This document shows positions 25,527-33,756 of a stretch of 64,000 nt of DNA, one piece after another (position 1 is the first letter of the stretch; every line of letters begins with the position of its first letter). Source of the DNA: Caballeronia hypogeia. GTDB lineage: Bacteria; Pseudomonadota; Gammaproteobacteria; Burkholderiales; Burkholderiaceae. The translations under genes and the position numbers were made by a program. Under the pieces are notes generated by a model. The model saw only the letters and a program-made list of their open reading frames with translations. It had not been told where the DNA came from and did no database searches. The stretch covers positions 62,001 to 126,000 of the forward strand of contig NZ_FCOA02000014.1 in NCBI RefSeq assembly GCF_001544875.2. The letters run 5' to 3'.

Positions 25527-25799
25527 ATGATTTCATATCACAACGGAGCTGCGATTCAGGCGTCCGCAGTCCGCAAGGGCAATCTTTTCATCGCCCGCGC
25601 ATGCATCCTCGAGGAAGATGGAGAGTCGACTTGTCTTGGCGATCTGGGCGTCTTCGCGAACAAGAAGGGCGCGTGCCAGTTCGCCGTCCGCTGTGCTGCG
25701 GCGTTCATCGATGGTGAGCTTATGCCGCTTCCTCCCTGCCGAATGACCGCAGACTCGACAGACAGCCGCCCGCGCCGCCCCACCCGCTTGAACAGGTGA
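25527..25799 (+). CDS. Small conserved protein downstream of cold-shock gene (DUF6723-like)
   Basis: The product is 90 residues starting MISYHNGAAIQASAVRKGN. The core RACILEEDGESTCLGDLGVF and CQFAVRCAAAFIDGELMP I associate with a Burkholderia family usually found next to cspA (DUF6723, from memory). There is no signal or membrane segment. A good ribosome site, AGAAGGAATTGCAG, fixes the ATG at 25527. The gap of 260 bases from cspA contains no gene. Function unknown; the name should be checked. Confidence 0.65.
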   Translation: MISYHNGAAIQASAVRKGNLFIARACILEEDGESTCLGDLGVFANKKGACQFAVRCAAAFIDGELMPLPPCRMTADSTDSRPRRPTRLNR

Positions 25800-26192
25800 C
25801 ACCCAACGAGTAAAGCACCGGGACCGATGCGCTTCGAAGCGAGGGTCCTTCCGAAGCCGATGCGACAGCCACGCTCGCGAGGGCAATCAACCGGGCAATA
25901 ACGCTCGATAGCGTTATCAGCCAGGCGCGGTCGCGGGTCGGTACCGCTACGGGTTAAATGGCCGTGCCGCTGCTGCAAAGCCACGGCGCAACGTTGACCG
26001 GATATGCATCCAGCCACCTTGCACGAGGCACTGATTGGGCGCGCGCGAGACGGACCGGACTATCAGCCGGCAGGTGTGCTGCGACACGCGGTGCAGTGCC
26101 ACGCGGCGGCGTCCATTCAGTGAAGGCACTCGTCGAGGACGAACACAACTTCGTTTCGTCCAAACTCCAACGTATCATTTAGTGAGCCGCAC
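25800..26192. other. Intergenic region, nothing recognised
   Basis: About 390 bases with only short, low-quality ORFs on both strands. It must contain the promoter of the monooxygenase at 26193. No hairpin terminator with a T-run or clear repeat was seen. Confidence 0.5.
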
Positions 26193-27533
26193 ATGACACG
26201 ATCCACCCGACAGTTCGCGCTCGGTGCATTTCTAATGCAGACCGGCCACCATATCGCCGGCTGGCGGCATCCGGATGCCCAGGCCGACGCAGGGAGCAAC
26301 TTCCGCCACTATGTAGAACTGGCGCGGCTCGCGGAAGCCGCCAAGTTCGACGCAATTTTTCTTGCGGATTCCTCAGGCGTACGCTCCACGCATCTGTCAT
26401 CGCTTGCACGCACGGCCCGCAGCGACTTTTTCGATCCAGTGACATTGCTTGCTGCGCTCGCCGCGGTGACCGAACGCATCGGCCTGATTGCGACCGTGTC
26501 CACGTCGTTTCACGAGCCGTACAATGTGGCTCGCCGCTTCGCCACGCTCGACCAGATTTCCGGCGGGCGCGCCGGTTGGAATCTGGTGACGTCGAGCAGC
26601 GCGACCGAAGCGCAGAATTTCAACCGCGAAACGTTGCCCGATCACACCGAACGCTATGAGCGCGCCGCCGAGTTTCACGACGTCGTACTGGGCCTGTGGG
26701 ACTCGTGGGAAGACGACAGCTTCGTGCGCGACAAGGAGAGCGGCATCTATTTCGACGCGGACAAGCTGCACGTGCTCAAGCATCGCGGCAAGCACTTTCA
26801 GGTGCGCGGCCCGCTCAACGTGAATCGTTCGCCGCAAGGGCGTCCGGTGGTCGTACAGGCGGGCGCCTCCGAGGATGGCCGTGCGCTCGCCGCCCGCACC
26901 GCAGAAGTGATCTTCGTTGCGCATCAGACCTTCGACGAAGCGAAGGCGTTCTACGCCGATATTAAGGGGCGCCTGCCGGCCTACGGCCGCGATCCCGACG
27001 ACGTGAAGATCATGCCGGGCATCTTCCCCGTCGTGGGGCGCACGCAGGCGGAAGCCGAAGAGAAATTCGAGGCGCTGCAATCGCGCGTGGATCCGGTGGT
27101 CGGCGTTGCGCTGCTGTCGACGGTGATCGGTGGCGTCGATTTGTCGGGCTATGACGTCGACGGTCCGATTCCTGAGCTGCCCGAGACGAACGGACCGAAG
27201 AGTCGCCAGCATCTACTCGTCGAACTCGCGCGGCGCGACAGGCTCACGATCCGCCAGCTCTACCAACGCATTGCCGGGGCGCGCGGTCATCAGCAGGTCG
27301 TCGGTACGTCGGCGAGCATCGCAGACCAGTTGCAGCAATGGTTCGAGGAAGGCGGCGCGGACGGCTTCAACATCATGGCGCCATGGTTCCCGGGGGGACT
27401 CGAAGAATTCATCCAACTGGTGCTGCCCGAACTGCGGCGGCGCGGCCTCTTTCGTACCGACTACATTGGCCGCACGTTGCGCGAGCATCTCGGACTGGAA
27501 CGTCCGGCGCACGCGAGGGCTGTGCGAGCCTGA
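26193..27533 (+). CDS. NtaA/SnaA/DszA-family FMN-dependent monooxygenase, second copy
   Basis: This 446-aa luciferase-like enzyme has the same landmarks as the gene at 2177: FALGAFLMQTGHHIAGWRHP, EAAKFDAIFLADSSGV, SGGRAGWNLVTSSSATEAQN, DADKLHVLKHRGKHFQVRG and PVVVQAGASEDGRALA. It needs reduced FMN from a partner reductase that is not encoded nearby. It stands alone with 390 and 510 bases of non-coding DNA on either side. Substrates in this family include sulfones, dibenzothiophene sulfone and EDTA-like chelators. The sulfatase operon next door makes an organosulfur role plausible. Confidence 0.88.
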   Translation: MTRSTRQFALGAFLMQTGHHIAGWRHPDAQADAGSNFRHYVELARLAEAAKFDAIFLADSSGVRSTHLSSLARTARSDFFDPVTLLAALAAVTERIGLIATVSTSFHEPYNVARRFATLDQISGGRAGWNLVTSSSATEAQNFNRETLPDHTERYERAAEFHDVVLGLWDSWEDDSFVRDKESGIYFDADKLHVLKHRGKHFQVRGPLNVNRSPQGRPVVVQAGASEDGRALAARTAEVIFVAHQTFDEAKAFYADIKGRLPAYGRDPDDVKIMPGIFPVVGRTQAEAEEKFEALQSRVDPVVGVALLSTVIGGVDLSGYDVDGPIPELPETNGPKSRQHLLVELARRDRLTIRQLYQRIAGARGHQQVVGTSASIADQLQQWFEEGGADGFNIMAPWFPGGLEEFIQLVLPELRRRGLFRTDYIGRTLREHLGLERPAHARAVRA

Positions 27534-28045
27534 ATCACCTCATCACCAGTGCTTTCATGATCCCCCGTCCACGTCATTGCGGATACATCGATAGGCAAGA
27601 CTGGTGAGGCGAAAGCAGAATCGGCTTATCTTTCGCTAGCTGCCTCTGCCTCCACCAGTTGCAGGATTGCGCGAAGGCGCTGTTCGACTGCAGCAAGCCG
27701 CTCGACCGGATCCCGGCAGGTCCGATCGACGGCGTGCCCGAAGGCATCACGTCCCATGACCGGCCTGTCGCAATTCAGTCGAATTTGACGTCTGAAAAGT
27801 GGCGGACGGCTGCCGCGGAGATGTTTTGTATGTTCGGACCAAGTATGAGGGACCTGCACCTATCGAAGTATCTGCGTGTTTGCTTGTTCGAGATATGGGA
27901 AAGCACATAGGGGCAATGCATGGCCATGCGATGAACGGCTCTCACAAATCTTCTGGCGCGACAAGCAAAGCAGAAATCGATCTTTGGGAGCCTGAAACCG
28001 ATTGCTAAGATCGCCGCTCGCTTTCAACGGATCGCCATAACGACA
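27534..28045. other. Intergenic region, no gene recognised
   Basis: About 510 bases of lower coding quality between the monooxygenase and the arylsulfatase. Short ORFs on both strands lack ribosome sites and family resemblance. It could be decayed sequence; promoter elements for the sulfatase operon must lie near its right end. Confidence 0.45.
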
Positions 28046-29986
28046 ATGACCCTGCCCCGCTCGATCGCTACCCGCCACGCCGCCATCGCGCTCGCCGTCG
28101 CCAGCATTTTCACGCTTGCCTCGTGCGGCTCGTCCAACGATAGTTCACCGACGACCGCACCCGTCGCCGCCGCCAAACGTCCGAACATCCTGTACATCAT
28201 GGCCGACGATCTCGGCTATTCCGATATCCACGCGTTCGGCGGCGAAATCAACACGCCTAATCTCGATGCGCTCGTCGCATCGGGCCGTATCCTCACGAAC
28301 CATCACACGGGAACGGTCTGCGCGATCACGCGCGCCATGTTGATCTCGGGCACGGACCACCACCTCGTCGGCGAAGGCACGATGGGCACGCCGACCGACG
28401 AACGCAAAGGACTTCCCGGTTACGAAGGCTATCTAAACGACCGCGCGCTCTCCGTCGCGCAGTTGCTGAAGGATGGCGGTTATCACACGTACATGGCGGG
28501 CAAGTGGCACATCGGTTCGGGAATCGTCGGCAGTACAACGGGCGGCGGGCAGACGCCGGATCAATGGGGATTCGAGCATAGCTACGCGCTGCTCGGCGGC
28601 GCCGCGACGAATCACTTCGCGCATGAACCTGCCGGTTCGAAGAACTATACGGAAGACGGTCAGTACGTTCAGCCAGGACAGCCCGGCCAGCCAGGCGGCA
28701 CCGGCGGCAGTCCGTCCGTGTTCTATTCGACCGACTTCTATACGCAGAAACTCATCTCCTATATCGATTCAAGCAAGGGCGACGGCAAGCCGTTCTTCGC
28801 CTACGCGGCCTACACGTCACCGCACTGGCCTTTGCAGGTGCCCGAGCCTTACCTGCACAACTATGCCGGCAAATACGACGCAGGCTACGACGTGATCCGC
28901 AATGCGCGGATCGCACGGCAGAAGGCGCTCGGCATCATCCCCGCGGATTTCAATCCTTATCAGGGCGCGCCGGAGACGCTGAGCTCGTCACCCGCCACGG
29001 CGAACAACGCCACCGCGAACGCGAAGTACATCAGCGCTGCGCACAGCGTCGCGCAAGGCTACAGCGACTATGGTCCCGGCACGGTCAACAAGTCGTGGAA
29101 CAGCTTGTCCGCCGCGGAAAAGAAGGCGCAGGCGCGCTACATGGAAATCTATGCCGGCATGGTCGAGAATCTCGATCACAACATCGGCCTGTTGATCCAG
29201 CATCTGAAAGACATCGGCGAATACGACAACACGTTCATCCTGTTTCAGTCGGATAACGGCGCGGAAGGCTGGCCGATCGATTCGGGCGCGGACCCCACCG
29301 CCACCGATACCGCGAACGCATCGGATGCGATCTATTCGACGCTCGGCACCGACAACGGTCAGCAGAGCGCGCGGCGTCTGCAATACGGCTTGCGCTGGGC
29401 GGAAGTGAGCGCCACGCCGTTTCGCCTGACCAAGGGCTTCTCGGGCGAAGGCGGCGTATCGACACCGCTCATTGCGCATCTGCCCGGACAGACGGCGCAG
29501 TTGCCGACCTTGCGCGCCTTCACGCACGTGACCGACAACACCGCGACCTTCCTCGCGCTCGCGCAGATCACGCCGCCGACGCAACCAGCGCCGGCATCGA
29601 TCAATGCACTCACGGGCGTCGATTCGAACAAGGGCAAGGTGGTCTACAACAACCGCTATGTGTATCCCGTCACAGGACAGTCGCTGCTGCCGATTCTCAA
29701 GGGCGATGCGAGCGGCGAAGTGCACACCGCTGCGTTCGGGGACGAAGCCTATGGGCGCGGTTACCTGCGCAGTTCCGATGGCCGCTGGAAGGCGCTCTGG
29801 ACCGAGCCGCCGACCGGTCCCGTCGACGGTCACTGGCAGCTCTTCGACCTGCAGGCCGATCGCGGCGAGAACAACGACGTGTCGGCGCAGAACCCGTCGG
29901 TCATCGACAGTCTCGTGCAGCAGTGGAACAGCTACATGAGCACGGTTGGCGGCGTCGAACCGCTGCGGCCGCGCGGCTACTACTGA
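28046..29986 (+). CDS. Arylsulfatase lipoprotein with a non-canonical C-A-I-T-R active-site motif
   Basis: This 646-aa sulfatase has a lipoprotein signal (LASC, C27), so it is anchored in a membrane of the envelope. Metal ligands are visible in YIMADDLGYSD (D54, D55), the AGKWHIG lysine/histidine block, and a C-terminal FQSDNGAEGW Asp-Asn pair. The cysteine to be converted to formylglycine is C92 in VCAITRAMLISG. The usual C-x-P/A-x-R has Ile at the third position here. A proline-rich insert lies around 205-215 (QPGQPGQPGGTGG). The formylglycine-generating enzyme gene follows after 7 bases. It would release sulfate from aryl or other sulfate esters. Confidence 0.93.
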   Translation: MTLPRSIATRHAAIALAVASIFTLASCGSSNDSSPTTAPVAAAKRPNILYIMADDLGYSDIHAFGGEINTPNLDALVASGRILTNHHTGTVCAITRAMLISGTDHHLVGEGTMGTPTDERKGLPGYEGYLNDRALSVAQLLKDGGYHTYMAGKWHIGSGIVGSTTGGGQTPDQWGFEHSYALLGGAATNHFAHEPAGSKNYTEDGQYVQPGQPGQPGGTGGSPSVFYSTDFYTQKLISYIDSSKGDGKPFFAYAAYTSPHWPLQVPEPYLHNYAGKYDAGYDVIRNARIARQKALGIIPADFNPYQGAPETLSSSPATANNATANAKYISAAHSVAQGYSDYGPGTVNKSWNSLSAAEKKAQARYMEIYAGMVENLDHNIGLLIQHLKDIGEYDNTFILFQSDNGAEGWPIDSGADPTATDTANASDAIYSTLGTDNGQQSARRLQYGLRWAEVSATPFRLTKGFSGEGGVSTPLIAHLPGQTAQLPTLRAFTHVTDNTATFLALAQITPPTQPAPASINALTGVDSNKGKVVYNNRYVYPVTGQSLLPILKGDASGEVHTAAFGDEAYGRGYLRSSDGRWKALWTEPPTGPVDGHWQLFDLQADRGENNDVSAQNPSVIDSLVQQWNSYMSTVGGVEPLRPRGYY

Positions 29987-29993
29987 GCGTGCG

Positions 29994-31034
29994 ATGAGCA
30001 AACGATGGAGATTCATCGGCGGCGCGGGCGCCGTGACGCTCGCGCTGTTCGGAGCGGGCTTCGGCGGTGCGCTCGCCATGCACGCGGAACACGGCTTCGA
30101 TCCGCGTAATCTCGCGCGCACGCTGGCGCCGCTCGGCTCCGAGCAGCAATGCGAGCGCTATTCCGGGATTCCAGCCAAGTGGCGCGACGATCCGCGCGCC
30201 GGCATGGTGCATCTGCGCGGCGGCGAGTTCATCCTCGGCAGCAAGCTGGGTTACGAGGACGAGCGTCCGGCGGGCGATGGCAAGACGAAAGTCGACGGCT
30301 TCTGGATCGATCAGACCGATGTGACCAACGCGCAGTTCGCCGCTTTCGTCGGCGCGACGGGTTACGTGACCGAAGCCGAGCGTCAGGGTGGCGCGGTCGT
30401 CTTCCATGTCCCGACCCGTGAGGAATTGAATGCTCGCGATCTCGCGTGGTGGTCGTGGGTGAAAGGCGCGTCGTGGAAGCATCCCACCGGATCTTCGAGC
30501 ACATGGAAAGGCCACGAGAATCAGCCCGTGACCCTGGTCACGCTCGCCGATGCGCTCGCCTACGCGCACTGGCTCGGCCGCGATCTGCCGACCGAGGCCG
30601 AATGGGAATACGCGGGCAAGGCCGGTCGCGAAGGCGCGCAGCTCGACACTGCTCCTCGCGATGCGCGCGGCAAGCCATCGGCGAATTACTGGCAAGGCGT
30701 GTTTCCGGTGCTCGATTCCGCCGAAGACGGTCATGCGGGTCTCTCGCCGGTAGGTTGCTATGCGGCGAATGATTTCAGGCTGTACGACATGATCGGCAAC
30801 GCGTGGGAATGGACCAAGGACCCCTACACCGGTCCGCGTCAGCCGCATTCGAACGGCGACACGACGGCGGTGGTTCCCGTGCGCAAACACGACACGGCCA
30901 TGGTCATCAAGGGCGGCTCGTTCCTGTGCGCGCAGGATTATTGCGTGCGCTACCGGGCGTCGTCGCGCGAGCGGCAGGAAGCGGACTTGCCCGCCTCGCA
31001 TATCGGCTTTCGCACCGTGCTGAGGGACGGCTGA
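29994..31034 (+). CDS. Formylglycine-generating enzyme (SUMF1 family), membrane-anchored
   Basis: This 346-aa FGE-sulfatase domain protein has landmarks MVHLRGGEFILGS, FWIDQTDVTNAQFAAFV, LPTEAEWEYAGKAG, YDMIGNAWEWTKD and the closing GFRTVL. The active-site pair is C312 and C317 in FLCAQDYCVRYR, with the same five-residue spacing as the catalytic cysteines of the authentic copper-dependent enzyme, so it should be active. Residues 5-29 form a hydrophobic N-terminal segment, suggesting the enzyme works in the periplasm or is membrane-tethered. It lies in one operon with the arylsulfatase and would oxidise C92 of it to formylglycine. Confidence 0.92.
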   Translation: MSKRWRFIGGAGAVTLALFGAGFGGALAMHAEHGFDPRNLARTLAPLGSEQQCERYSGIPAKWRDDPRAGMVHLRGGEFILGSKLGYEDERPAGDGKTKVDGFWIDQTDVTNAQFAAFVGATGYVTEAERQGGAVVFHVPTREELNARDLAWWSWVKGASWKHPTGSSSTWKGHENQPVTLVTLADALAYAHWLGRDLPTEAEWEYAGKAGREGAQLDTAPRDARGKPSANYWQGVFPVLDSAEDGHAGLSPVGCYAANDFRLYDMIGNAWEWTKDPYTGPRQPHSNGDTTAVVPVRKHDTAMVIKGGSFLCAQDYCVRYRASSRERQEADLPASHIGFRTVLRDG

Positions 31035-31822
31035 TGCGCGCACGATTTGCCTTGGCCGCGCCGCTTTTGGCGATCTTTCTCGCGACGACGGCGCTTGCCG
31101 CGGAGAAGCCGCTTCGCATTGGCGTCGTCCCGGGCGAGGAAGCCACCATCGTCGCACATGTGCGGGAAGTCGCGGCGAAACAGGACTTGCCGCTCGACAT
31201 CGTCAGTTTCGACGATGCCACGCGCGTCGACGCGGCGCTTGCGAACGGCACGATCGATGCCGCCAGCTTCGAGGACGAAGCCAGCCTCGTCGCCCGCAGC
31301 GCGCGCGACGGCTACGCGATCGAAAGCGTCGCCGCGACTGTGACCTTACCGATGGCGTTCTACTCGCGCAAGCTCGCATCGATCGCGTCCTTGCCGCGCG
31401 GCGCGATCATCGTCGTTCCTGCCGATGCAGCGGGCACCGCGCGCGCGTTGATCCTCTTGCAGAACTACGCGCTTATCACGCTGAAAGATAATGCGGGCCT
31501 TCATCCGACGCTCGCGGACATCATCGGCAATCGCTTCGGTCTGAAGATCCGCCGTGTGGACCGCGCGAAGCTCTACGGCGCGCTCGACACGGCGAGCTTC
31601 GTCGCGATGAACGCCGACGATGCCGCGCGCAACAAGCTAAAGCCGGGGCGCGACAGCATCGGTATCGAAGATGCGCGGTCGCCTTATCAGCATGTGCTCG
31701 CCGTGCGCACGCGGGACGCGAAGGCGGCGTGGGTCGCGCGACTGATTCGCGTCTATCATTCCGACGACGTCGCGCATTTCATTCTTACGCAGTATCAGGA
31801 TTCAGTGCGCCGGCCGTGGTGA
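31034..31822 (+). CDS. MetQ/NlpA-like periplasmic binding protein in the sulfatase operon
   Basis: The product has 262 aa, with a signal peptide ending TTALAAEK. The fold pattern of NlpA binding proteins is present: KPLRIGVVPGEEATIVAHVR, ALANGTIDAASFEDEASLVA, LPRGAIIVVPADAAGTARAL, LILLQNYALITLKD. The ATG overlaps the stop of the FGE gene (TGATG). It is a diverged member; the usual PNLALADGALD pocket is replaced. No permease or ATPase is in the operon, so it may use a MetNI elsewhere or act as a chaperone or sensor. Confidence 0.82.
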   Translation: MRARFALAAPLLAIFLATTALAAEKPLRIGVVPGEEATIVAHVREVAAKQDLPLDIVSFDDATRVDAALANGTIDAASFEDEASLVARSARDGYAIESVAATVTLPMAFYSRKLASIASLPRGAIIVVPADAAGTARALILLQNYALITLKDNAGLHPTLADIIGNRFGLKIRRVDRAKLYGALDTASFVAMNADDAARNKLKPGRDSIGIEDARSPYQHVLAVRTRDAKAAWVARLIRVYHSDDVAHFILTQYQDSVRRPW

Positions 31823-32682
31823 ACACCTACTCGTTCGACTGCACCGCGTGCGGCAAGTGCTGCAACAGTCCACCAGCGATGTCGCTGCGCGAACTGTTCG
31901 GGCACCGCGACCTGTTCGTCGGCTGCATCGCGCTCGGGCGCGTTCGGCGCGACGCGAACACGCCACTGCACGCGTTTCCCGTTGATGAAGCGAACACCAT
32001 CACGATCACGACGCTTGCGCTCGATTACTCGTCGATCGGCCGCTGTCCTGCGCTCGCGGATGACGGACTGTGCAGTCTTCATGTAAAGGGAAAACCGGAC
32101 CAGTGCATCGCAGTGCCTCTCGATCCGCTCGTCCCCGATCATCTGCAACATGCGGTGCTTGCGCAGCGTTCGACCGGCGCGGGATGGATTGGTGCGCAAT
32201 GCATCCGTCCTGGCGAGCACGCGGAAGCGATGCTCCTGCGCGGGAACGAAATCGTCGATGAAGAGGCAAAGGCTGCCGTGCAACGCAGACGCGCCGCGAT
32301 GCTCATCGAGCGCGATTTATGGAGCGCGGCGATATTCAATGATCTGTCGCGCGAGTTCGACCAGCCGCGTCGCATGCTGGCGATGCTTCCCGAATACGGG
32401 TATCGCACCATACCGATCGTGCCGGCGCTTCTTGCCATCGGAGTAATGTCAACGGAACTGGCGCAGATTTGCATCGCTTATATCGATGCGCAGAGGTCGC
32501 TCATTCAGCGTAACGTGACGCAGGCCATGCAACGCCGCTGCCTAGACGACCGTCCGATGACGCAGACGCTGCGAAGCTTTGCCGATGCGCTGGTGCATGC
32601 TCGGGTTCGTCTCGCGGAGTTGCCGCCGCGGGCGGTGAGCGCTCCGCTTGTGAGAAAGGCTGAAGCTTGGCTGCTCGGCTGA
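31819..32682 (+). CDS. YkgJ-type cysteine-cluster protein
   Basis: The 287-residue protein starts at a GTG that overlaps the previous stop (GTGA at 31819-31822). The N-terminus FDCTACGKCCNSPPAMSL carries the C-x2-C-x2-CC cluster of the YkgJ/Fe-S or zinc oxidoreductase-like family (UPF0153). Further cysteines occur in RCPALADDGLC and QCI. Family members bind Fe-S or zinc and several act with metalloenzymes or flagellar methylation; the precise role is not known. Its place at the end of a sulfatase/FGE operon suggests a part in maturation or metal supply, which is inference. Confidence 0.85.
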   Translation: MNTYSFDCTACGKCCNSPPAMSLRELFGHRDLFVGCIALGRVRRDANTPLHAFPVDEANTITITTLALDYSSIGRCPALADDGLCSLHVKGKPDQCIAVPLDPLVPDHLQHAVLAQRSTGAGWIGAQCIRPGEHAEAMLLRGNEIVDEEAKAAVQRRRAAMLIERDLWSAAIFNDLSREFDQPRRMLAMLPEYGYRTIPIVPALLAIGVMSTELAQICIAYIDAQRSLIQRNVTQAMQRRCLDDRPMTQTLRSFADALVHARVRLAELPPRAVSAPLVRKAEAWLLG

Positions 32683-33030
32683 CGGTCGCCGCGTTCTCTT
32701 GGCGATCGGCACGGGCGGCGGAGCCAAAGGCCGAGAAACACTTTAGAGACCAGTTCAAGAAGCCTGTTCTGCCCGTCTGAAAATGATCCAGCAGAGGAGA
32801 GAGCAGCCTAGTTTCAAGAACGCTTCGTGACTGTCGGCACGACGCTCGAAGCGAATACGACGACGACGAAAATTGCGGAGCCAGGAGTGAGTTCGTTCGA
32901 CGACCCACCGATATTTGCCCAGCCCGTTACCGTGTTGACGGCGGCGCTTGGCGATTACCGGTTTGACACCGCGATGGCGTAGTTGCTGACTGTTGGTGTG
33001 GTGGATGAGCGTCTCATGTTCGTGTCCGGG
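32683..33030. other. Stretch with IS debris and no intact gene
   Basis: Between the cysteine-cluster gene and the small ORFs. It holds the IS5-family remnant listed separately (32755-32990). The first 70 bases after 32683 show no gene. The right edge (32990-33030) is junction sequence. Confidence 0.5.
32755..32990 (-). mobile_element. IS5-family (IS427-type) transposase remnant, C-terminal fragment
   Basis: Reading the minus strand from about 32990 down to a TGA at 32757-32755 gives RHRGVKPVIAKRRRQHGNG, then KYRWVVERTHSWLRNFRRR, IRFERRADSHEAFLKLGC and SLLCWIIF. This is the well-known C-terminal end of IS427-group transposases with the catalytic Glu region WVVERTHSW. There is no start codon and the N-terminal two-thirds are absent, so it is inactive. 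Terminal inverted repeats and target duplications could not be identified with confidence. Confidence 0.88.
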
Positions 33031-33240
33031 TTAGTCGCGGCGTTTGTTGCGGCGTTTGTTGCGCCATTCCCATACCCGGTTATTCACCAATTTGTAAACC
33101 ACACCGGCCACGACAAGGATCGCAATCACAGCGGTCGTGTCCTCGCACCATATAGAATGGCAGGGATACCCAGCTTGTACTGCCATCGCAGGTTCGGCCA
33201 ACATCACCAACAGTATAAGAAGCGCCACCAACCGTTTCAT
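33031..33240 (-). CDS. Small membrane protein, hypothetical
   Basis: The 69-aa product has a signal-like N-terminus MKRLVALLILLVMLAEPAMA, a mature segment VQAGYPCHSIWCEDTTAV with two Cys, one TM helix (AVIAILVVAGVVYKLV) and a strongly basic tail (NKRRNKRRD). A GGAGACGAAC ribosome site supports the ATG. Its start overlaps the stop of the upstream small ORF (ATGA at 33237-33240). It lies beside an IS remnant; I do not recognise the family. Confidence 0.6.
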   Translation of the reverse strand: MKRLVALLILLVMLAEPAMAVQAGYPCHSIWCEDTTAVIAILVVAGVVYKLVNNRVWEWRNKRRNKRRD

Positions 33241-33515
33241 GTTCGTCTCCGATCAAGATCCCGGTCCCCGCCAGCTCGTCGGCGAACCCACGAAACGCAC
33301 AAGTCGTCGTAAATGACCGGCGCTTCCATCCCTGGGCTCATTGTTATGGTGCCCAAGGTTAACCGGTCGCCGAAAATGCTAACCTCCCCCTGAAGGGGTA
33401 TTTGAACTGGCCTCTTAGCGAGCTGCTCCGATTGCAGCGCACGCGCCACTTTGTCGTGCACCACCTGTGCAGTATCAGTCAGTTGCGACGAGCTGGATTT
33501 GAACGTGATCATCAT
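33237..33515 (-). CDS. Small hypothetical protein
   Basis: The product is 92 residues beginning MMITFKSSSSQLTDTAQVVH, with KVARALQSEQLAKRPVQIPL and SIFGDRLTLGTITMSPGMEA, and an Arg/Asp-rich end. AAGGAAACC about 11 bases upstream could serve as ribosome site. Its 5' end overlaps the signal-peptide ORF at 33475-33756 by 41 bases in a different frame, so the pair may be one gene split by a frameshift. No family recognised. Confidence 0.45.
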   Translation of the reverse strand: MMITFKSSSSQLTDTAQVVHDKVARALQSEQLAKRPVQIPLQGEVSIFGDRLTLGTITMSPGMEAPVIYDDLCVSWVRRRAGGDRDLDRRRT

Positions 33516-33756
33516 GCAAAGAAGGTTTCCTTGGGGGTCGCGCCGTTTTCGGCTTCGATAGCGCGTAGCCTCGGAGGGCGTCGTCGCGCCGTGCATCCGG
33601 CGTGAGCGCCTGCGTCACCGCCCGCTCATCGATGTCCGGCTCTCCCATGACGGGGGCGGCGTGAACCATGTGCGTCAGCCCGAAGACGCACAGGGCCGCG
33701 ATGAACAGACAGCGTGCCAACGGTGTATGCAAGGAGAAGCGGACAATGTGTGACAT
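33475..33756 (-). CDS. Small exported protein, hypothetical
   Basis: The 93-residue product has a clear signal peptide (SLHTPLARCLFIAALCVFGL, cleavage near VHAAP) and a hydrophilic remainder (PDIDERAVTQALTPDARRDD) without cysteines. GAGGG lies 8 bases before the ATG. Together with the next two ORFs it forms a tiny minus-strand cassette of overlapping genes next to IS debris. Function unknown. Confidence 0.5.
   Translation of the reverse strand: MSHIVRFSLHTPLARCLFIAALCVFGLTHMVHAAPVMGEPDIDERAVTQALTPDARRDDALRGYALSKPKTARPPRKPSLHDDHVQIQLVATD

Noticed and set aside
25958..26182. 74-codon plus-strand ORF before the second DszA-like monooxygenase
   Set aside because: No ribosome site, no family resemblance, Arg/Ala-rich translation.
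27626..27859. 77-codon minus-strand ORF in the gap before arylsulfatase
   Set aside because: No good start signal and no recognisable motif; more likely non-coding or decayed sequence.
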